Of a stretch of DNA of 64,000 nt, positions 36,338 through 45,265 are shown in pieces. Made by a program: the position numbers and the translations under genes. The stretch is taken from positions 1 through 64,000 of the forward strand of contig SHAK01000010.1 of the NCBI GenBank assembly GCA_004213515.1, in the 5' to 3' direction. The first letter of the stretch is position 1. Each line of letters opens with the position of its first letter. The notes under the pieces are model-generated. The model saw only the letters and a list, made by a program, of their open reading frames with translations, was not told where the DNA came from and ran no database searches. Origin of the DNA: Limisphaerales bacterium (GTDB lineage Bacteria > Verrucomicrobiota > Verrucomicrobiia > Limisphaerales > UBA1096).

Positions 36338-38230
36338 ATGAAACAATTTTTTTTGATTACTGCAATTGCAACTGCAATTCAATCAGGAGCTGCTTATGAA
36401 CAAGAACTGTTTAACACGCAAGAGTTGTCTTCTCCGTTTTTGAATTCAAACCAAGCACTTGATAAAATTACAGTGCCAAAAGGTTTCAAGGTTCAACTAA
36501 GTGCTGCAGAGCCTTCAGTGCAGCAGCCGATCGCGATGGCTTGGGATAGTCGAGGTCGTTTGTGGGTTGCCGAGTGTTATACATATGCGAATTCTCTTTT
36601 AAGATTTGATATGAGAATGAAGGATCGTATTTTGATTTTCGAAGACACAAATCACGACGGCATCTTTGATAAGAGAAAGGTGTTTTGGGATAAGGGTACT
36701 CGTATTGCAGGCATTGAGATCGGCTTTGGCGGGGTTTGGGTTGCCGCGGCGCCAAATATTTTATTTCTACCAGATCTTAACGGAGATGATCTGCCGGATG
36801 GGCAGCCGGAGATTATCCTGAACGGTTTCGAGAGTGACCGTATACGGCATAATATTGTTAATGGTCTGCGTTGGGGTCCCGACGGATGGCTCTATGGAAG
36901 ACACGGAATATTAGCTACGTCAAATATTGGTAGCCCTAATGCATCTAAAGAGGAAAGGGTTAAAATGAACTGTGGAATCTTTCGTTATCATCCTGTCAAG
37001 AAGACCTTTGAAGTAGTGGCTGAAGGGACGACAAATCCCTGGGGGCACGACTGGGATGAACACGGCCAGTTATTTTTTATCAACACTGTAATTGGTCATC
37101 TCTGGCACGTGATTCCAGGTGCGCGTTATAAACGGATGTATGGCAATCATTTCGATAAACATCTTTATGAACTAATCCCTCAGACTGCGGACCATTATCA
37201 CTGGGATGTTGGTAATGAACAATGGTCTGATCTTAAAAAAGATGGAATGACTTCAGCTACTGATGCTGCTGGTGGAGGCCATGCACATAGCGGTATGATG
37301 ATTTACACAGGAAATAACTGGCCGAAAGAGTACCGTGGTAATGTGTTTACTTTGAACTTACACGGGCGTCGAATTAATCAGGATAAATTGCTACGTTCAA
37401 ATGCAGGGTATGTTGGTAAACATTCTGACGATTTTATGTTTACGGATGATGTTTGGTTTCGTGGAATAGAATTGAGTTGTGGTCCCGATGGTGGAGTTTA
37501 TGTGCTCGATTGGTCGGATATTGGGGAGTGCCATGAAAGTGATGGAGTTCATCGAACAAGTGGTCGGATTTTTAAAATTTCATACGGAAAAACTAAAATG
37601 CTACTTAAGCCTCTTAATGAATTAAGTTCCATGGAATTGGTAAATATGCAATCTCACCCGAACGAGTGGCAATCAAGAATAGCGCGCAGATTGTTGCAGG
37701 AACGAGCGGTAAAAAGGGAAGACCTTTCTCAAGCACAAAAGTCCTTGAGGCTACTTTATGAAAAATCTGAATCTGTACAGCACCGATTGCGTGCTATGTG
37801 GGCTTTAAATTCTATAAACGAGGTGGATCAGTCTTGGTTGTTAGAGCAGTTGTATGAAAAAAATGAGCATATTCGCGTTTGGGCGATCAAGCTTCTTACA
37901 GATAATGGAAAGGTTTCAGATAAGGTCTTGGAGCAATTTGAGTCTTTAGCTGAGACTGAACCTTCAGGACTGGTTCAGCTTCATTTAGCTTCTGTTCTTC
38001 GTCTGCTTCCTTTTTCTAAGCGCTGGGATCTCGCAGGGGTGCTTGCGTCCAAAGATACATTTGCTAATGATCCTGTATTACCGTTAATGATCTGGTATGG
38101 CATTAGTCCAGTAGTTGGCGAAGATCGATCCGGTGCCATTCAGTTTATCTCGAAATGTAAGATTCCAAAGCTTCGAACCTTTACCGCCCGTCGTTTGGCT
38201 AGCAGTACCGGAACGAATGAAGAGAAATAA
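36338..38230 (+). CDS. PVC membrane-bound-dehydrogenase-type propeller with HEAT repeats
   Basis: The start is set at ATG 36338, which yields a compact signal peptide (MKQFFLITAIATAIQSGAAYE); an upstream ATG at 36272 would place 22 residues before it. The body is the PVC putative membrane-bound dehydrogenase domain (TIGR02604 type): VPKGFKVQLSAAEPSVQQPIAM, RGRLWVAECYTY, NGLRWGPDGWLYGRHGI, HAHSGMMIYTGNNWP. HEAT-like repeats occupy the C-terminal 200 residues. Many relatives continue into a C-terminal CxxCH heme domain; this one stops without it, immediately before a strong terminator. Sugar or alcohol oxidation in the periplasm is presumed for the family but unproven. Confidence 0.87.
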   Translation: MKQFFLITAIATAIQSGAAYEQELFNTQELSSPFLNSNQALDKITVPKGFKVQLSAAEPSVQQPIAMAWDSRGRLWVAECYTYANSLLRFDMRMKDRILIFEDTNHDGIFDKRKVFWDKGTRIAGIEIGFGGVWVAAAPNILFLPDLNGDDLPDGQPEIILNGFESDRIRHNIVNGLRWGPDGWLYGRHGILATSNIGSPNASKEERVKMNCGIFRYHPVKKTFEVVAEGTTNPWGHDWDEHGQLFFINTVIGHLWHVIPGARYKRMYGNHFDKHLYELIPQTADHYHWDVGNEQWSDLKKDGMTSATDAAGGGHAHSGMMIYTGNNWPKEYRGNVFTLNLHGRRINQDKLLRSNAGYVGKHSDDFMFTDDVWFRGIELSCGPDGGVYVLDWSDIGECHESDGVHRTSGRIFKISYGKTKMLLKPLNELSSMELVNMQSHPNEWQSRIARRLLQERAVKREDLSQAQKSLRLLYEKSESVQHRLRAMWALNSINEVDQSWLLEQLYEKNEHIRVWAIKLLTDNGKVSDKVLEQFESLAETEPSGLVQLHLASVLRLLPFSKRWDLAGVLASKDTFANDPVLPLMIWYGISPVVGEDRSGAIQFISKCKIPKLRTFTARRLASSTGTNEEK

Positions 38231-38256
38231 AAAACGCCGTAATTAAACGGCGTTTT
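38231..38256. terminator. Bidirectional intrinsic terminator
   Basis: An 8-base perfect stem (AACGCCGT at 38233-38240 with ACGGCGTT at 38247-38254) encloses a 6-base AT loop, with A-runs before it and T-runs after it on the plus strand and the reverse on the other. It begins directly after the stop codon of the plus-strand gene and lies 24 bases from the stop of the convergent minus-strand gene, so it can serve both. Confidence 0.88.
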
Positions 38257-38279
38257 TGAATTTAAAATAATATTTCGAG

Positions 38280-41186
38280 CTACTCGACAATCAGTGTGCC
38301 CCACATTGAGAACCCGTGCCCGGGATAAGTACAAACGTACTCGTATTTACCCGGCTTGACTGGCGCCTTGAAGTAGAGATTGTAAGTGTTTCCAGTCAGC
38401 ACTAAAGGTGTGGCTGCGATGACTTTGTCACTTTCTGGCACGAAACTATTAATCATGCCAGCTGGCCCCATAGTGGCAGCTTTAGTTACGATATCCACTC
38501 GTGAACCAGGTTCAACGATAAGTAGGTTGTGCATCATTGGCATTGGATCATTGTTAGTGAAGGCAAGTTCGACACCAGCTCCCGCTTTTACCTTAAGCTC
38601 AGCCTTATCAAATTTCATTGGAGGGGTCACACCTACTGAGAGCTTGGCATCAATCTTAAAAGGAGGTCCATCAATGATGGGGGCTTTCTGGATTTTTTCG
38701 ATCTCTTCCAATTGTTCTTTAGGGACATTGGCAAGTGCTTCCTTACGGAAGTTATTTAAGAAACCGGCAAAGCTGTTACCACCTTTGAAGCTTTCAGCTT
38801 TTCGATACCAGCGAAAGTATTCGAGACGTTGTTTCTTAGTCCAGTGCTTTTTAAGATTTCGTAGTTCCTTGGCATAATGAATTTGGTCACGCTGAGGGGA
38901 TGAGGCAGCTGTCGCTGCAAATGCTTTGGCATAACCTGAGTTTCGATTTAAAAGATCGTTGCTCCAATTATATTTAGATTGATCTGCACTCTGGGACATG
39001 AGAGCAAGAGTTTTACTTGCGACATTTGGTGACTCTAGATAAACGAGTATAGTACATAACTCGCGATTTAATGAAGCCATAGGCGCAGGGTAAATTGGAT
39101 CGAGTTTCTTTTCTACTGATGAAGCCATAGCTTCGGAAGGCTTACCCATACGTATAAAAGCAAGTTGGTAAACTCTCAATAATTCAGCTTGTTGAGATGG
39201 CTTTAGTTCAGCCCAATTAAGGTTATTAAGTGCTTTGATAAGCTTCCCCTGTAGACTTGCTTCCCCTTGGCGGGCAAGAGCACAGAGAGCAGTCAAAGAA
39301 GCTTGTGTGTCTTTTTCTGACAAAGCTTTATCTTGCCATTGTGAAGTTGGTTGAAGTTCGATTGCTATGCGTGCTGCCCAGCGGATATGCCGGTCATTGT
39401 GACCGAGATATTTCCATGCTTTGTTTACGGCGTTAGGTGATTCCGGCTTGTGTAATGCTTCGAGGCTTCGGCGGATTTTGCGATCAGCAGCATTGGCGGA
39501 TTTGGCCTTAACTGGTTTTGTGCTTTCATCACCAATGTAAGTTACACGATGCAGTTCGCTTTGGCCTCCACGTCCGCCAACAGTGTAGTACATTGCTCCA
39601 TCATAGGGATTGATCACGGCATCGGTCATACGCATTTGAGAACTAGCTACGAACTCTTCGCGTACAGCTGTATAGGAGGCGCCGGCTGGTGAAAGAAACA
39701 TTGCTGACATGGTGCCATAGGTCCAATCAAGGCAATAAATAGCTTTTTGGTATTTGGCTGGGAATTTAGCCCCTAATCCGGATGTAACACCGACGGGAGA
39801 TCCAGGTCCTATATCATAGGCCGGAGGAAGCATATCAGGATACCATTGTGGCCATTTACCAGTTCCAGTGCGCCATCCGAAATCAGCCCCACTCGTAACA
39901 TGATACAATCTGGTTGGTCGGTACCACGGGGTGCCAGCATCCCACTCCATATCCGCATCATATGAGAAGAGTTCTCCGTCTATATTGAAAGCCATGTCGT
40001 ATTGATTTCGAAAACCAATCGCAACTGTTTCCCAATTTTTTCCATCTTTATCGAATCTTGCAATCCAGCCTCCTGGAGCACGAATATTTGCCGCATGACC
40101 TCGAGCATCAGGAAGACGTTTTAGTAGTAAGTCTTCATCCCAATTAGTAGGTACCACAGAGGTATCTGTTTTGGGTAACTTGGTGTGGTTGCCGCCTATT
40201 ACATATATATGTTCTTTGTCTGGGCTGAGTACAAGAGCGTGTGGACCGTGTTCGCCACCACCTTGCATTGGTTTTAGATATTCATCTTTGTCAAACTGGT
40301 CGTCTCCGTTTGTGTCAGTGAGGCGATGGACTCCTGCGTTCTTTCCGTTAATATTGACCCATAAAGCACCGTGTGCGTAGAGAAGGCCTTGGGCGCTTGA
40401 AATGTTAATATCAAGTTTCTCAACTTTAATTTCTTCACCTCGCGGGTCTATTCGATACAGTCCTTTGTTTCCTTGGTCGCTGGCAATGATACGGCCTTTA
40501 TCATCCACACAGACGGCTACCCAAGATCCCTGCGAACCTTTGGGTACGTTGTAAAGTAGTTCTGATTTGAAATCTTTCGCCAGTTTGAGGTCATTCGGGT
40601 TGTTCTTTTTTAAATTGGCACCTCCATTTTGGGCAAGGGTAAAGACATTCCCCCACGGGGCATCGCCGAGTTTACCTGTTTCCTGCGAGATCTTCCAACC
40701 TTGCGCATCAAAGCCCAAGCTCATCCAGCCCTTTGAATTTTTACTGCTAAAGATCCATGATTTGTCAGTGGAATAAACCTTGTGCCGAGCCGTGATGCTT
40801 GCGACATCAAGTTGGCCCACAAGGCCTGCTACATTACTACTGTCATTCCAAGCGCGAACTGCAATGACATTCTTTCCGCGTTTTAAATGTTTTTTTACAT
40901 CCACGGTTTGTGCGACTGACCATTCGCTGCCAACCAACACTTTCTTCCCATTTACATAAGCCTCAAAGCCATTGTCGCAGGACATTGTCAGATTGGCCGA
41001 CTTTGTTTCCTTGTTCAGCTTGATGTCCTTTCGAAAGAATAGCGTCTCGCCGTCTTTGGCATTCTTGGAGCTCCAAATCCAATTAGGCTGATCGGCAACT
41101 AAATTAACATTAGTTGTTAATAAAAGCCCGGTCAGCCAGATAAATATGGCTGTAAGCCTGCAATTTTTTAAATTAAGGAAAGACAT
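38280..41186 (-). CDS. Propeller dehydrogenase-like protein with HEAT repeats and azurin-type blue-copper domain
   Basis: The start is set at ATG 41186 (a TTG two codons earlier also opens the frame), giving 968 residues with a signal peptide. Residues about 35-150 form a jelly-roll beta domain (TMSCDNGFEAYVNGKKVLVG). A propeller follows (about 215-580; YRIDPRGEEIKVEKL, RFDKDGKNWETVAIGFRNQYDMAFN). A helical repeat region follows it. The last 115 residues are an azurin/auracyanin-like cupredoxin with ligands His886 (MMHNLLIV), Cys952, His957 and Met961 (CTYPGHGFSM, same spacing as azurin). This links a putative sugar-oxidising propeller to an electron-carrying copper site. It converges on the 36338 gene across a shared terminator. 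Confidence 0.88.
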   Translation of the reverse strand: MSFLNLKNCRLTAIFIWLTGLLLTTNVNLVADQPNWIWSSKNAKDGETLFFRKDIKLNKETKSANLTMSCDNGFEAYVNGKKVLVGSEWSVAQTVDVKKHLKRGKNVIAVRAWNDSSNVAGLVGQLDVASITARHKVYSTDKSWIFSSKNSKGWMSLGFDAQGWKISQETGKLGDAPWGNVFTLAQNGGANLKKNNPNDLKLAKDFKSELLYNVPKGSQGSWVAVCVDDKGRIIASDQGNKGLYRIDPRGEEIKVEKLDINISSAQGLLYAHGALWVNINGKNAGVHRLTDTNGDDQFDKDEYLKPMQGGGEHGPHALVLSPDKEHIYVIGGNHTKLPKTDTSVVPTNWDEDLLLKRLPDARGHAANIRAPGGWIARFDKDGKNWETVAIGFRNQYDMAFNIDGELFSYDADMEWDAGTPWYRPTRLYHVTSGADFGWRTGTGKWPQWYPDMLPPAYDIGPGSPVGVTSGLGAKFPAKYQKAIYCLDWTYGTMSAMFLSPAGASYTAVREEFVASSQMRMTDAVINPYDGAMYYTVGGRGGQSELHRVTYIGDESTKPVKAKSANAADRKIRRSLEALHKPESPNAVNKAWKYLGHNDRHIRWAARIAIELQPTSQWQDKALSEKDTQASLTALCALARQGEASLQGKLIKALNNLNWAELKPSQQAELLRVYQLAFIRMGKPSEAMASSVEKKLDPIYPAPMASLNRELCTILVYLESPNVASKTLALMSQSADQSKYNWSNDLLNRNSGYAKAFAATAASSPQRDQIHYAKELRNLKKHWTKKQRLEYFRWYRKAESFKGGNSFAGFLNNFRKEALANVPKEQLEEIEKIQKAPIIDGPPFKIDAKLSVGVTPPMKFDKAELKVKAGAGVELAFTNNDPMPMMHNLLIVEPGSRVDIVTKAATMGPAGMINSFVPESDKVIAATPLVLTGNTYNLYFKAPVKPGKYEYVCTYPGHGFSMWGTLIVE

Positions 41187-41273
41187 GAGCAAAAAAATTA
41201 GCGATTTTCTATAAAAAGACCAGAATAAATGAAGCTGGATTGATATAGTAAAACTCCCTCGTTAAACTGTGTC

Positions 41274-41696
41274 ATGCAATTCAAGATATACACTCACTTA
41301 CATAGAGTAACTTACGCTGATTGTTCGAATGGAAATCATGTTTACTATGGCAGATATTCGTACTTTTTGGAGGAGGCTAGAGGTGAGTTTTTCCGTTATC
41401 TTGGTATCACATTTAATGATTATCATAAAAATGGTTATTTATTTCCCGTATCCGAATTTCAGTTAAAATATTTTGCTCCTGCGGAGTATGACGACGAATT
41501 AATTATCGAATGTAATATAACAAAATTTCATGGAGCAAGACTCGGTTTTGGTTATAGAATTAAGAAAAATTCTAGCCTTATAGTAGTTGAAGGAGAAACA
41601 TTACATGGTTGTACGGATTTAGATAACAATGTAAGACGACTTCCCCCAAATCTTAAGAATTGTTTAAAATTATATATTGCAAATGGCACCAAATAG
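41274..41696 (+). CDS. Acyl-CoA thioesterase, 4-hydroxybenzoyl-CoA thioesterase (hot-dog) family
   Basis: The 140-residue protein has the hot-dog signature VTYADCSNGNHVYYGRYSYF followed by EEARGEFFRYLGI, where the aspartate corresponds to the catalytic residue of 4HBT/YbgC-type enzymes. The usual sequence there is YADTD..G; here it is YADCSNG. These cytoplasmic enzymes hydrolyse acyl-CoA thioesters. The stop TAG directly abuts the ATG of the glycosyltransferase gene, indicating one operon. The acyl substrate is unknown. No Shine-Dalgarno sequence is seen before the ATG. Confidence 0.85.
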   Translation: MQFKIYTHLHRVTYADCSNGNHVYYGRYSYFLEEARGEFFRYLGITFNDYHKNGYLFPVSEFQLKYFAPAEYDDELIIECNITKFHGARLGFGYRIKKNSSLIVVEGETLHGCTDLDNNVRRLPPNLKNCLKLYIANGTK

Positions 41697-42422
41697 ATGA
41701 CTATTTCTATTGTCATCCCAGCTTTTAATGAAGCTAAATATCTTCCAAATACACTTAATTCAATTAAAGATTCTAGTAGGGTTTTTAATGCGGCTGGTTG
41801 GGAAAGTGAAATAATCGTGTGTGATAATAACTCAACTGACGCTACTTCAAATACTGCAACTTCGTATGGTGCACGAGTTGTTTTTGAACCGTTTAATCAA
41901 ATTTCTTCCGCTCGCAATGCTGCTGCTCGAGTCGCTAAGGGAGATTGGTTAGTTTTTATAGATGCAGATACACAAGTTTCTTCAGAATTATTTCGATCTA
42001 TGATGCGGTCGATTGTTTCTAAAAAATATATTGGAGGTGGAGCTCCCGTAAAGTTTGACAGCGGTCCTTGGCTTGCATGCCAGACTGTTCATGTTTGGAA
42101 TAGTGTAGCTAAAATTATGGGGTGGGCAGCTGGTTCTTTTTTATTCTGTGAAGTAAATGCTTTTCGGAAATTAAATGGATTTAATAATGAGCTGTTTGCA
42201 GCTGAGGAAGTGGAATATTGCCAGCGATTGAATCGCCTTGGTAAAAGGTTTGCAAAGCGTTTTATAATGTTGAGTCCTCCGGTAATTACTTCCGGACGTA
42301 AGGTAAAAGCATTGTTTACTACTAAAAACTTAGAACATGGAATCGAAGCTTTATTTACTGCTGGAGATGCTCTGAAAAAACGGGATAAATGTGAGTACTG
42401 GTATGATAACCCTGTGCGATGA
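41697..42422 (+). CDS. Family 2 glycosyltransferase
   Basis: A GT-A fold is indicated by SIVIPAFNEAKYLPNTLNSI (residues 3-22), VCDNNSTDAT and the DXD-type motif VFIDADTQV near residue 88, followed by an acceptor-side GFNNELFAAEEVEYCQRL. At 241 residues it has no membrane span, so it is a cytoplasmic, single-domain enzyme transferring a sugar from a nucleotide donor to a lipid or sugar acceptor. It follows the thioesterase gene without a gap and converges on the flippase-like gene (6 bases between stops). The acceptor is not known. Confidence 0.88.
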   Translation: MTISIVIPAFNEAKYLPNTLNSIKDSSRVFNAAGWESEIIVCDNNSTDATSNTATSYGARVVFEPFNQISSARNAAARVAKGDWLVFIDADTQVSSELFRSMMRSIVSKKYIGGGAPVKFDSGPWLACQTVHVWNSVAKIMGWAAGSFLFCEVNAFRKLNGFNNELFAAEEVEYCQRLNRLGKRFAKRFIMLSPPVITSGRKVKALFTTKNLEHGIEALFTAGDALKKRDKCEYWYDNPVR

Positions 42423-42428
42423 AGTTTT

Positions 42429-43691
42429 TTAATTTGCTTTGCAATGTGTTTTACGGTCGGAGCGACTCCTGAAATAAAGCCATCCAAACTGAGTTGCTTG
42501 GCCTAATGCATAAACTAATAATGCAAAGATAACCCCTGTAATCCAATCGCCTTTGGCTCCAATTATGAGTCCACATATAATAACAATAAAACACAATGCT
42601 ACTGACTCCGTTATACTTCTAGTCTTGCGTGAATGTACAAGTAGGCCCTGACAAAAACTGCTTCCGAAACCGGTTGCTGCCAAAGTAATTGCTGCCCAAA
42701 CTGTTGTAGTTGCTAGATTTTCAAGTGTAGGATTTAGCCCAATTACATTTCCAAACCAGATGCCAGCCAAAGGTGTTGCTACAATTGCAATTTGTATTCC
42801 AAAGACAATAATTGCAGCCTGCCAAGCAAAACGCTTTAATGCTTGATAGCCACCGGGTCTTTCAATTAGTGCAACAACTACTTCTAGAAATGCTAGACTA
42901 ACTGAGCGAAACAAAAATGTGAAACCATTCACTGCTGGAAGAATTGCGAGTGATTCCATTGGCGACGGCATTCTGCTTATACCTGCAGTAAGCACAGGCT
43001 GTGCGGCTAGCCCCAGTAAAGGACTCAGAGCAAGAGGTATGTAAAAAGAAAGAAAACTTTTTCGAGTAATGGGAGGTTCGGTAGACTTAATATTTGGTAA
43101 AATATTTCGAACGATTGGGCGAACACGCCATGCTGCGTAAGCTGCCTCAGCTAAGACGCCAGCTGAAACGGCAGCTGTAGCAGCGATAATACCAATTGAA
43201 TTAGATTTTAGAGCTGGTGCTAAGCCGAAACATGTAAAAAGAACAATTGCATCCGCAGCAAGTCGAACAAGTGTTCCCCAGCCAACTGCTTTAGATTGGC
43301 CAAAGCGAATTAATATTCCTTGGTTAAAACGTCGATGGGCTATAGCAAAAGTCCACGGCGTCATTATTATCATTCCAAGTCGACTACTTTCTAAAACATC
43401 ACCTTTAACGCCAAGTAAGTTTCCAGCTATAAAATCAAACATTGGCGTAATGGCGACTAATAGATGTAAAGCAGAAAGACTACCACCTGAGACAATGGTA
43501 AATTTCCACAATTTTCGATAAGAGTCTAAATCTCGAGTAAGCTTTGTGCTTGCGGTCAATAGCATTATGATGGGTGCTTCAATTAGGAGTGATAACGGAA
43601 ATACAACTCCACCATACGCTCCTAAGTTAATCTCGGGATTTGCTAATCTAGCGACAATTGCGCTTAGAAAAGGCAATTCTATACCCATCAT
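42429..43691 (-). CDS. MOP-superfamily (MATE/ANKH/flippase-like) integral membrane protein
   Basis: About twelve hydrophobic segments and the opening MMGIELPFLSAIVARLANPEINLGAYG suggest the multidrug/oligosaccharidyl-lipid/polysaccharide exporter superfamily, perhaps nearest to ANKH-type proteins; this is a moderate-confidence call. The ATG at 43691 falls in the middle of the first membrane span. The frame stays open upstream to a stop at 43770-43772 and encodes WKTWFPLALSWLM just before the ATG, which reads as the start of that span. No ATG, GTG or TTG occurs in those 26 codons; ATT codons at 43769 and 43760 are the possible starts. It may export or flip a lipid or small anion. Confidence 0.72.
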   Translation of the reverse strand: MMGIELPFLSAIVARLANPEINLGAYGGVVFPLSLLIEAPIIMLLTASTKLTRDLDSYRKLWKFTIVSGGSLSALHLLVAITPMFDFIAGNLLGVKGDVLESSRLGMIIMTPWTFAIAHRRFNQGILIRFGQSKAVGWGTLVRLAADAIVLFTCFGLAPALKSNSIGIIAATAAVSAGVLAEAAYAAWRVRPIVRNILPNIKSTEPPITRKSFLSFYIPLALSPLLGLAAQPVLTAGISRMPSPMESLAILPAVNGFTFLFRSVSLAFLEVVVALIERPGGYQALKRFAWQAAIIVFGIQIAIVATPLAGIWFGNVIGLNPTLENLATTTVWAAITLAATGFGSSFCQGLLVHSRKTRSITESVALCFIVIICGLIIGAKGDWITGVIFALLVYALGQATQFGWLYFRSRSDRKTHCKAN

Positions 43692-43848
43692 TAGCCAACT
43701 TAATGCTAGTGGAAACCAAGTTTTCCATACGTCACTGCTTGTTACGGATTGATTAGTAATTGAATTAATTTAAATTTATTTTAGTAAGAACTAACCCACA
43801 TGATCATGAGTCTCAATTGCAAAGCACTAATTATCAACGGCTTACAAC

Positions 43849-43878
43849 TTGACAATCTCAATTAAAGGAGGAAATTAT
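43849..43878 (+). promoter_or_regulatory. Possible sigma-70-type promoter for ferritin
   Basis: A consensus TTGACA lies at 43849-43854 and an AATTAT at 43873-43878, 18 bases apart, about 57 bases before the ferritin ATG. The spacer contains AAAGGAGG (43864-43871), which resembles a ribosome binding site but has no start codon at useful spacing and would lie upstream of transcription from this promoter. Read by eye only. Confidence 0.35.
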
Positions 43879-43934
43879 TTTTGTAAGTAAATAAAATACT
43901 TAAGAAACATTACGACAAATAGAAAGCTAGAACG

Positions 43935-44450
43935 ATGCAAATAAATTCAACAGTTAATCAAGCAATCAACAAACAGATCGGCATGGAGTTTAGTGCTTAT
44001 CTTCAATATCTCACAATTTCGACCCATTTTGATGTAGAAGGTTTGTCTGAACTAGCCTCGTTTTTTAAGGCTCAGGCGGAAGATGAAAGAGATCATGCTG
44101 AAAGATTTATTAATCATGTTGTAGCTTTTAACGGCAAATTGGAAATCCCTACAATTAACGCACCAACAAGTAATGTGAAATCTATAGAAGAAGCTGCTAA
44201 ATTATCTCTTGATTGGGAGATGAAAGTGACTGATGCAATCAATTCTTTACTTAAATTATCTGCAAAAGAAGAAGATCATATAACTGAGAATTTTCTGTCG
44301 TGGTTTTTAGATGAGCAGCTTGAGGAGCTTTCAACTATGAATAAACTCTTGAAAGTTGCCCGCAGGGCTGGTGAGAATGAGCTCGCTGTAGAAGAATTCA
44401 TGGTTAGACAAAGAAATCAAAATTCTAATAATGCAAATTCGGATACTTGA
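43935..44450 (+). CDS. Ferritin
   Basis: The 171-residue protein has the four-helix ferritin pattern with ferroxidase-centre residues: Glu18 (MEFSAYLQY), Glu51 and His54 (EDERDHAERF), and the later FLSWFLDEQLEEL block. It stores iron as ferric mineral in a 24-mer in the cytoplasm and limits Fenton chemistry. Length and motifs match bacterial FtnA-type proteins without heme-binding methionine of bacterioferritins. The HAD phosphatase gene follows 33 bases later on the same strand. A short tail rich in asparagine (QNSNNANSD) ends the protein. Confidence 0.92.
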   Translation: MQINSTVNQAINKQIGMEFSAYLQYLTISTHFDVEGLSELASFFKAQAEDERDHAERFINHVVAFNGKLEIPTINAPTSNVKSIEEAAKLSLDWEMKVTDAINSLLKLSAKEEDHITENFLSWFLDEQLEELSTMNKLLKVARRAGENELAVEEFMVRQRNQNSNNANSDT

Positions 44451-44483
44451 TTTCATTCATTCTCGATTGATTGGTTACAATAA

Positions 44484-45161
44484 GTGCGAGTAATTTTATT
44501 TGATATTGATGGTACATTGGTAAGTACCGGAGGTGCGGGTGTCAAAGCTTTCGGTGAGGCTTTTGAGGCTGCGTTTGGAATAACCAATGCAACTGAAAAA
44601 ACTACATTTGCTGGCCGTACTGATTATTCATTATTTCGTGAACTTTGCCAATGCAATCATGTTGATTTTTCTGTTTCCAATAGAAACCTTTTTTTTAAGC
44701 ACTACATAGAAATAGTTGATAATTACTTGGACGTGAGTGAGGGGGGGCCCTTTCCCGGAGTCATAAAAATGTTGGATGACTTGTCTTCTGCTAAAAGCGC
44801 TCCATCAATTGGCTTATTAACAGGGAATATTGAAGAGGGAGCTAAGCGTAAACTTTCCACCTATGGTTTGTGGAACAGATTTTCTTTTGGAGGATTTGCA
44901 AATGATAACGAGGATCGCAATCTAATCGCGGCTGCTGCTTTGAAAAAAGCTGAGAAACATTTGGGATGCCATATTGATGGATCTGAGGTTGTTGTTGTTG
45001 GTGATACTCCTAAGGATGTTGCTTGCGGTAAATATATAGGAGCAAGAACACTTGCAGTTGCTACAGGTGGCTCATCTTTGGAGGAATTAAATGCATGCGG
45101 TCCAGACTGGGCAGTACCAAACCTTAATCACCTAAGTGTTAATGATATTTCTATTATTTAA
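44484..45161 (+). CDS. HAD-superfamily hydrolase (phosphoglycolate-phosphatase-like)
   Basis: The catalytic nucleophile motif FDIDGTLVSTGGAG lies at residues 6-19; motif II is in LLTGNIEEGAKRKL, and motif III/IV in VVVVGDTPKDVACGK. A cap domain lies between motifs I and II. At 225 residues it fits the Gph/PGP-type HAD family, which dephosphorylates small molecules such as phosphoglycolate. The start is GTG at 44484. A run of seven Gs (44741-44747) encodes the Gly-Gly of SEGGPFPG. It probably shares a transcript with ferritin. Substrate is not certain. Confidence 0.85.
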   Translation: MRVILFDIDGTLVSTGGAGVKAFGEAFEAAFGITNATEKTTFAGRTDYSLFRELCQCNHVDFSVSNRNLFFKHYIEIVDNYLDVSEGGPFPGVIKMLDDLSSAKSAPSIGLLTGNIEEGAKRKLSTYGLWNRFSFGGFANDNEDRNLIAAAALKKAEKHLGCHIDGSEVVVVGDTPKDVACGKYIGARTLAVATGGSSLEELNACGPDWAVPNLNHLSVNDISII

Positions 45162-45265
45162 TACTGATTTAGCTGTTTCTTAGTAAAACTTCTTCTTTTT
45201 CAATCGAAAAATCGGTTTTCATTCTAAGGGTACTTTGCTATTTTACCTGACCTCTCTAATCTATA

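Noticed and set aside
43864-43871. AAAGGAGG as a ribosome binding site
   Set aside because: No start codon with a usable frame follows at normal spacing (the nearest TTG is followed at once by a stop), and the ferritin ATG is 64 bases downstream.
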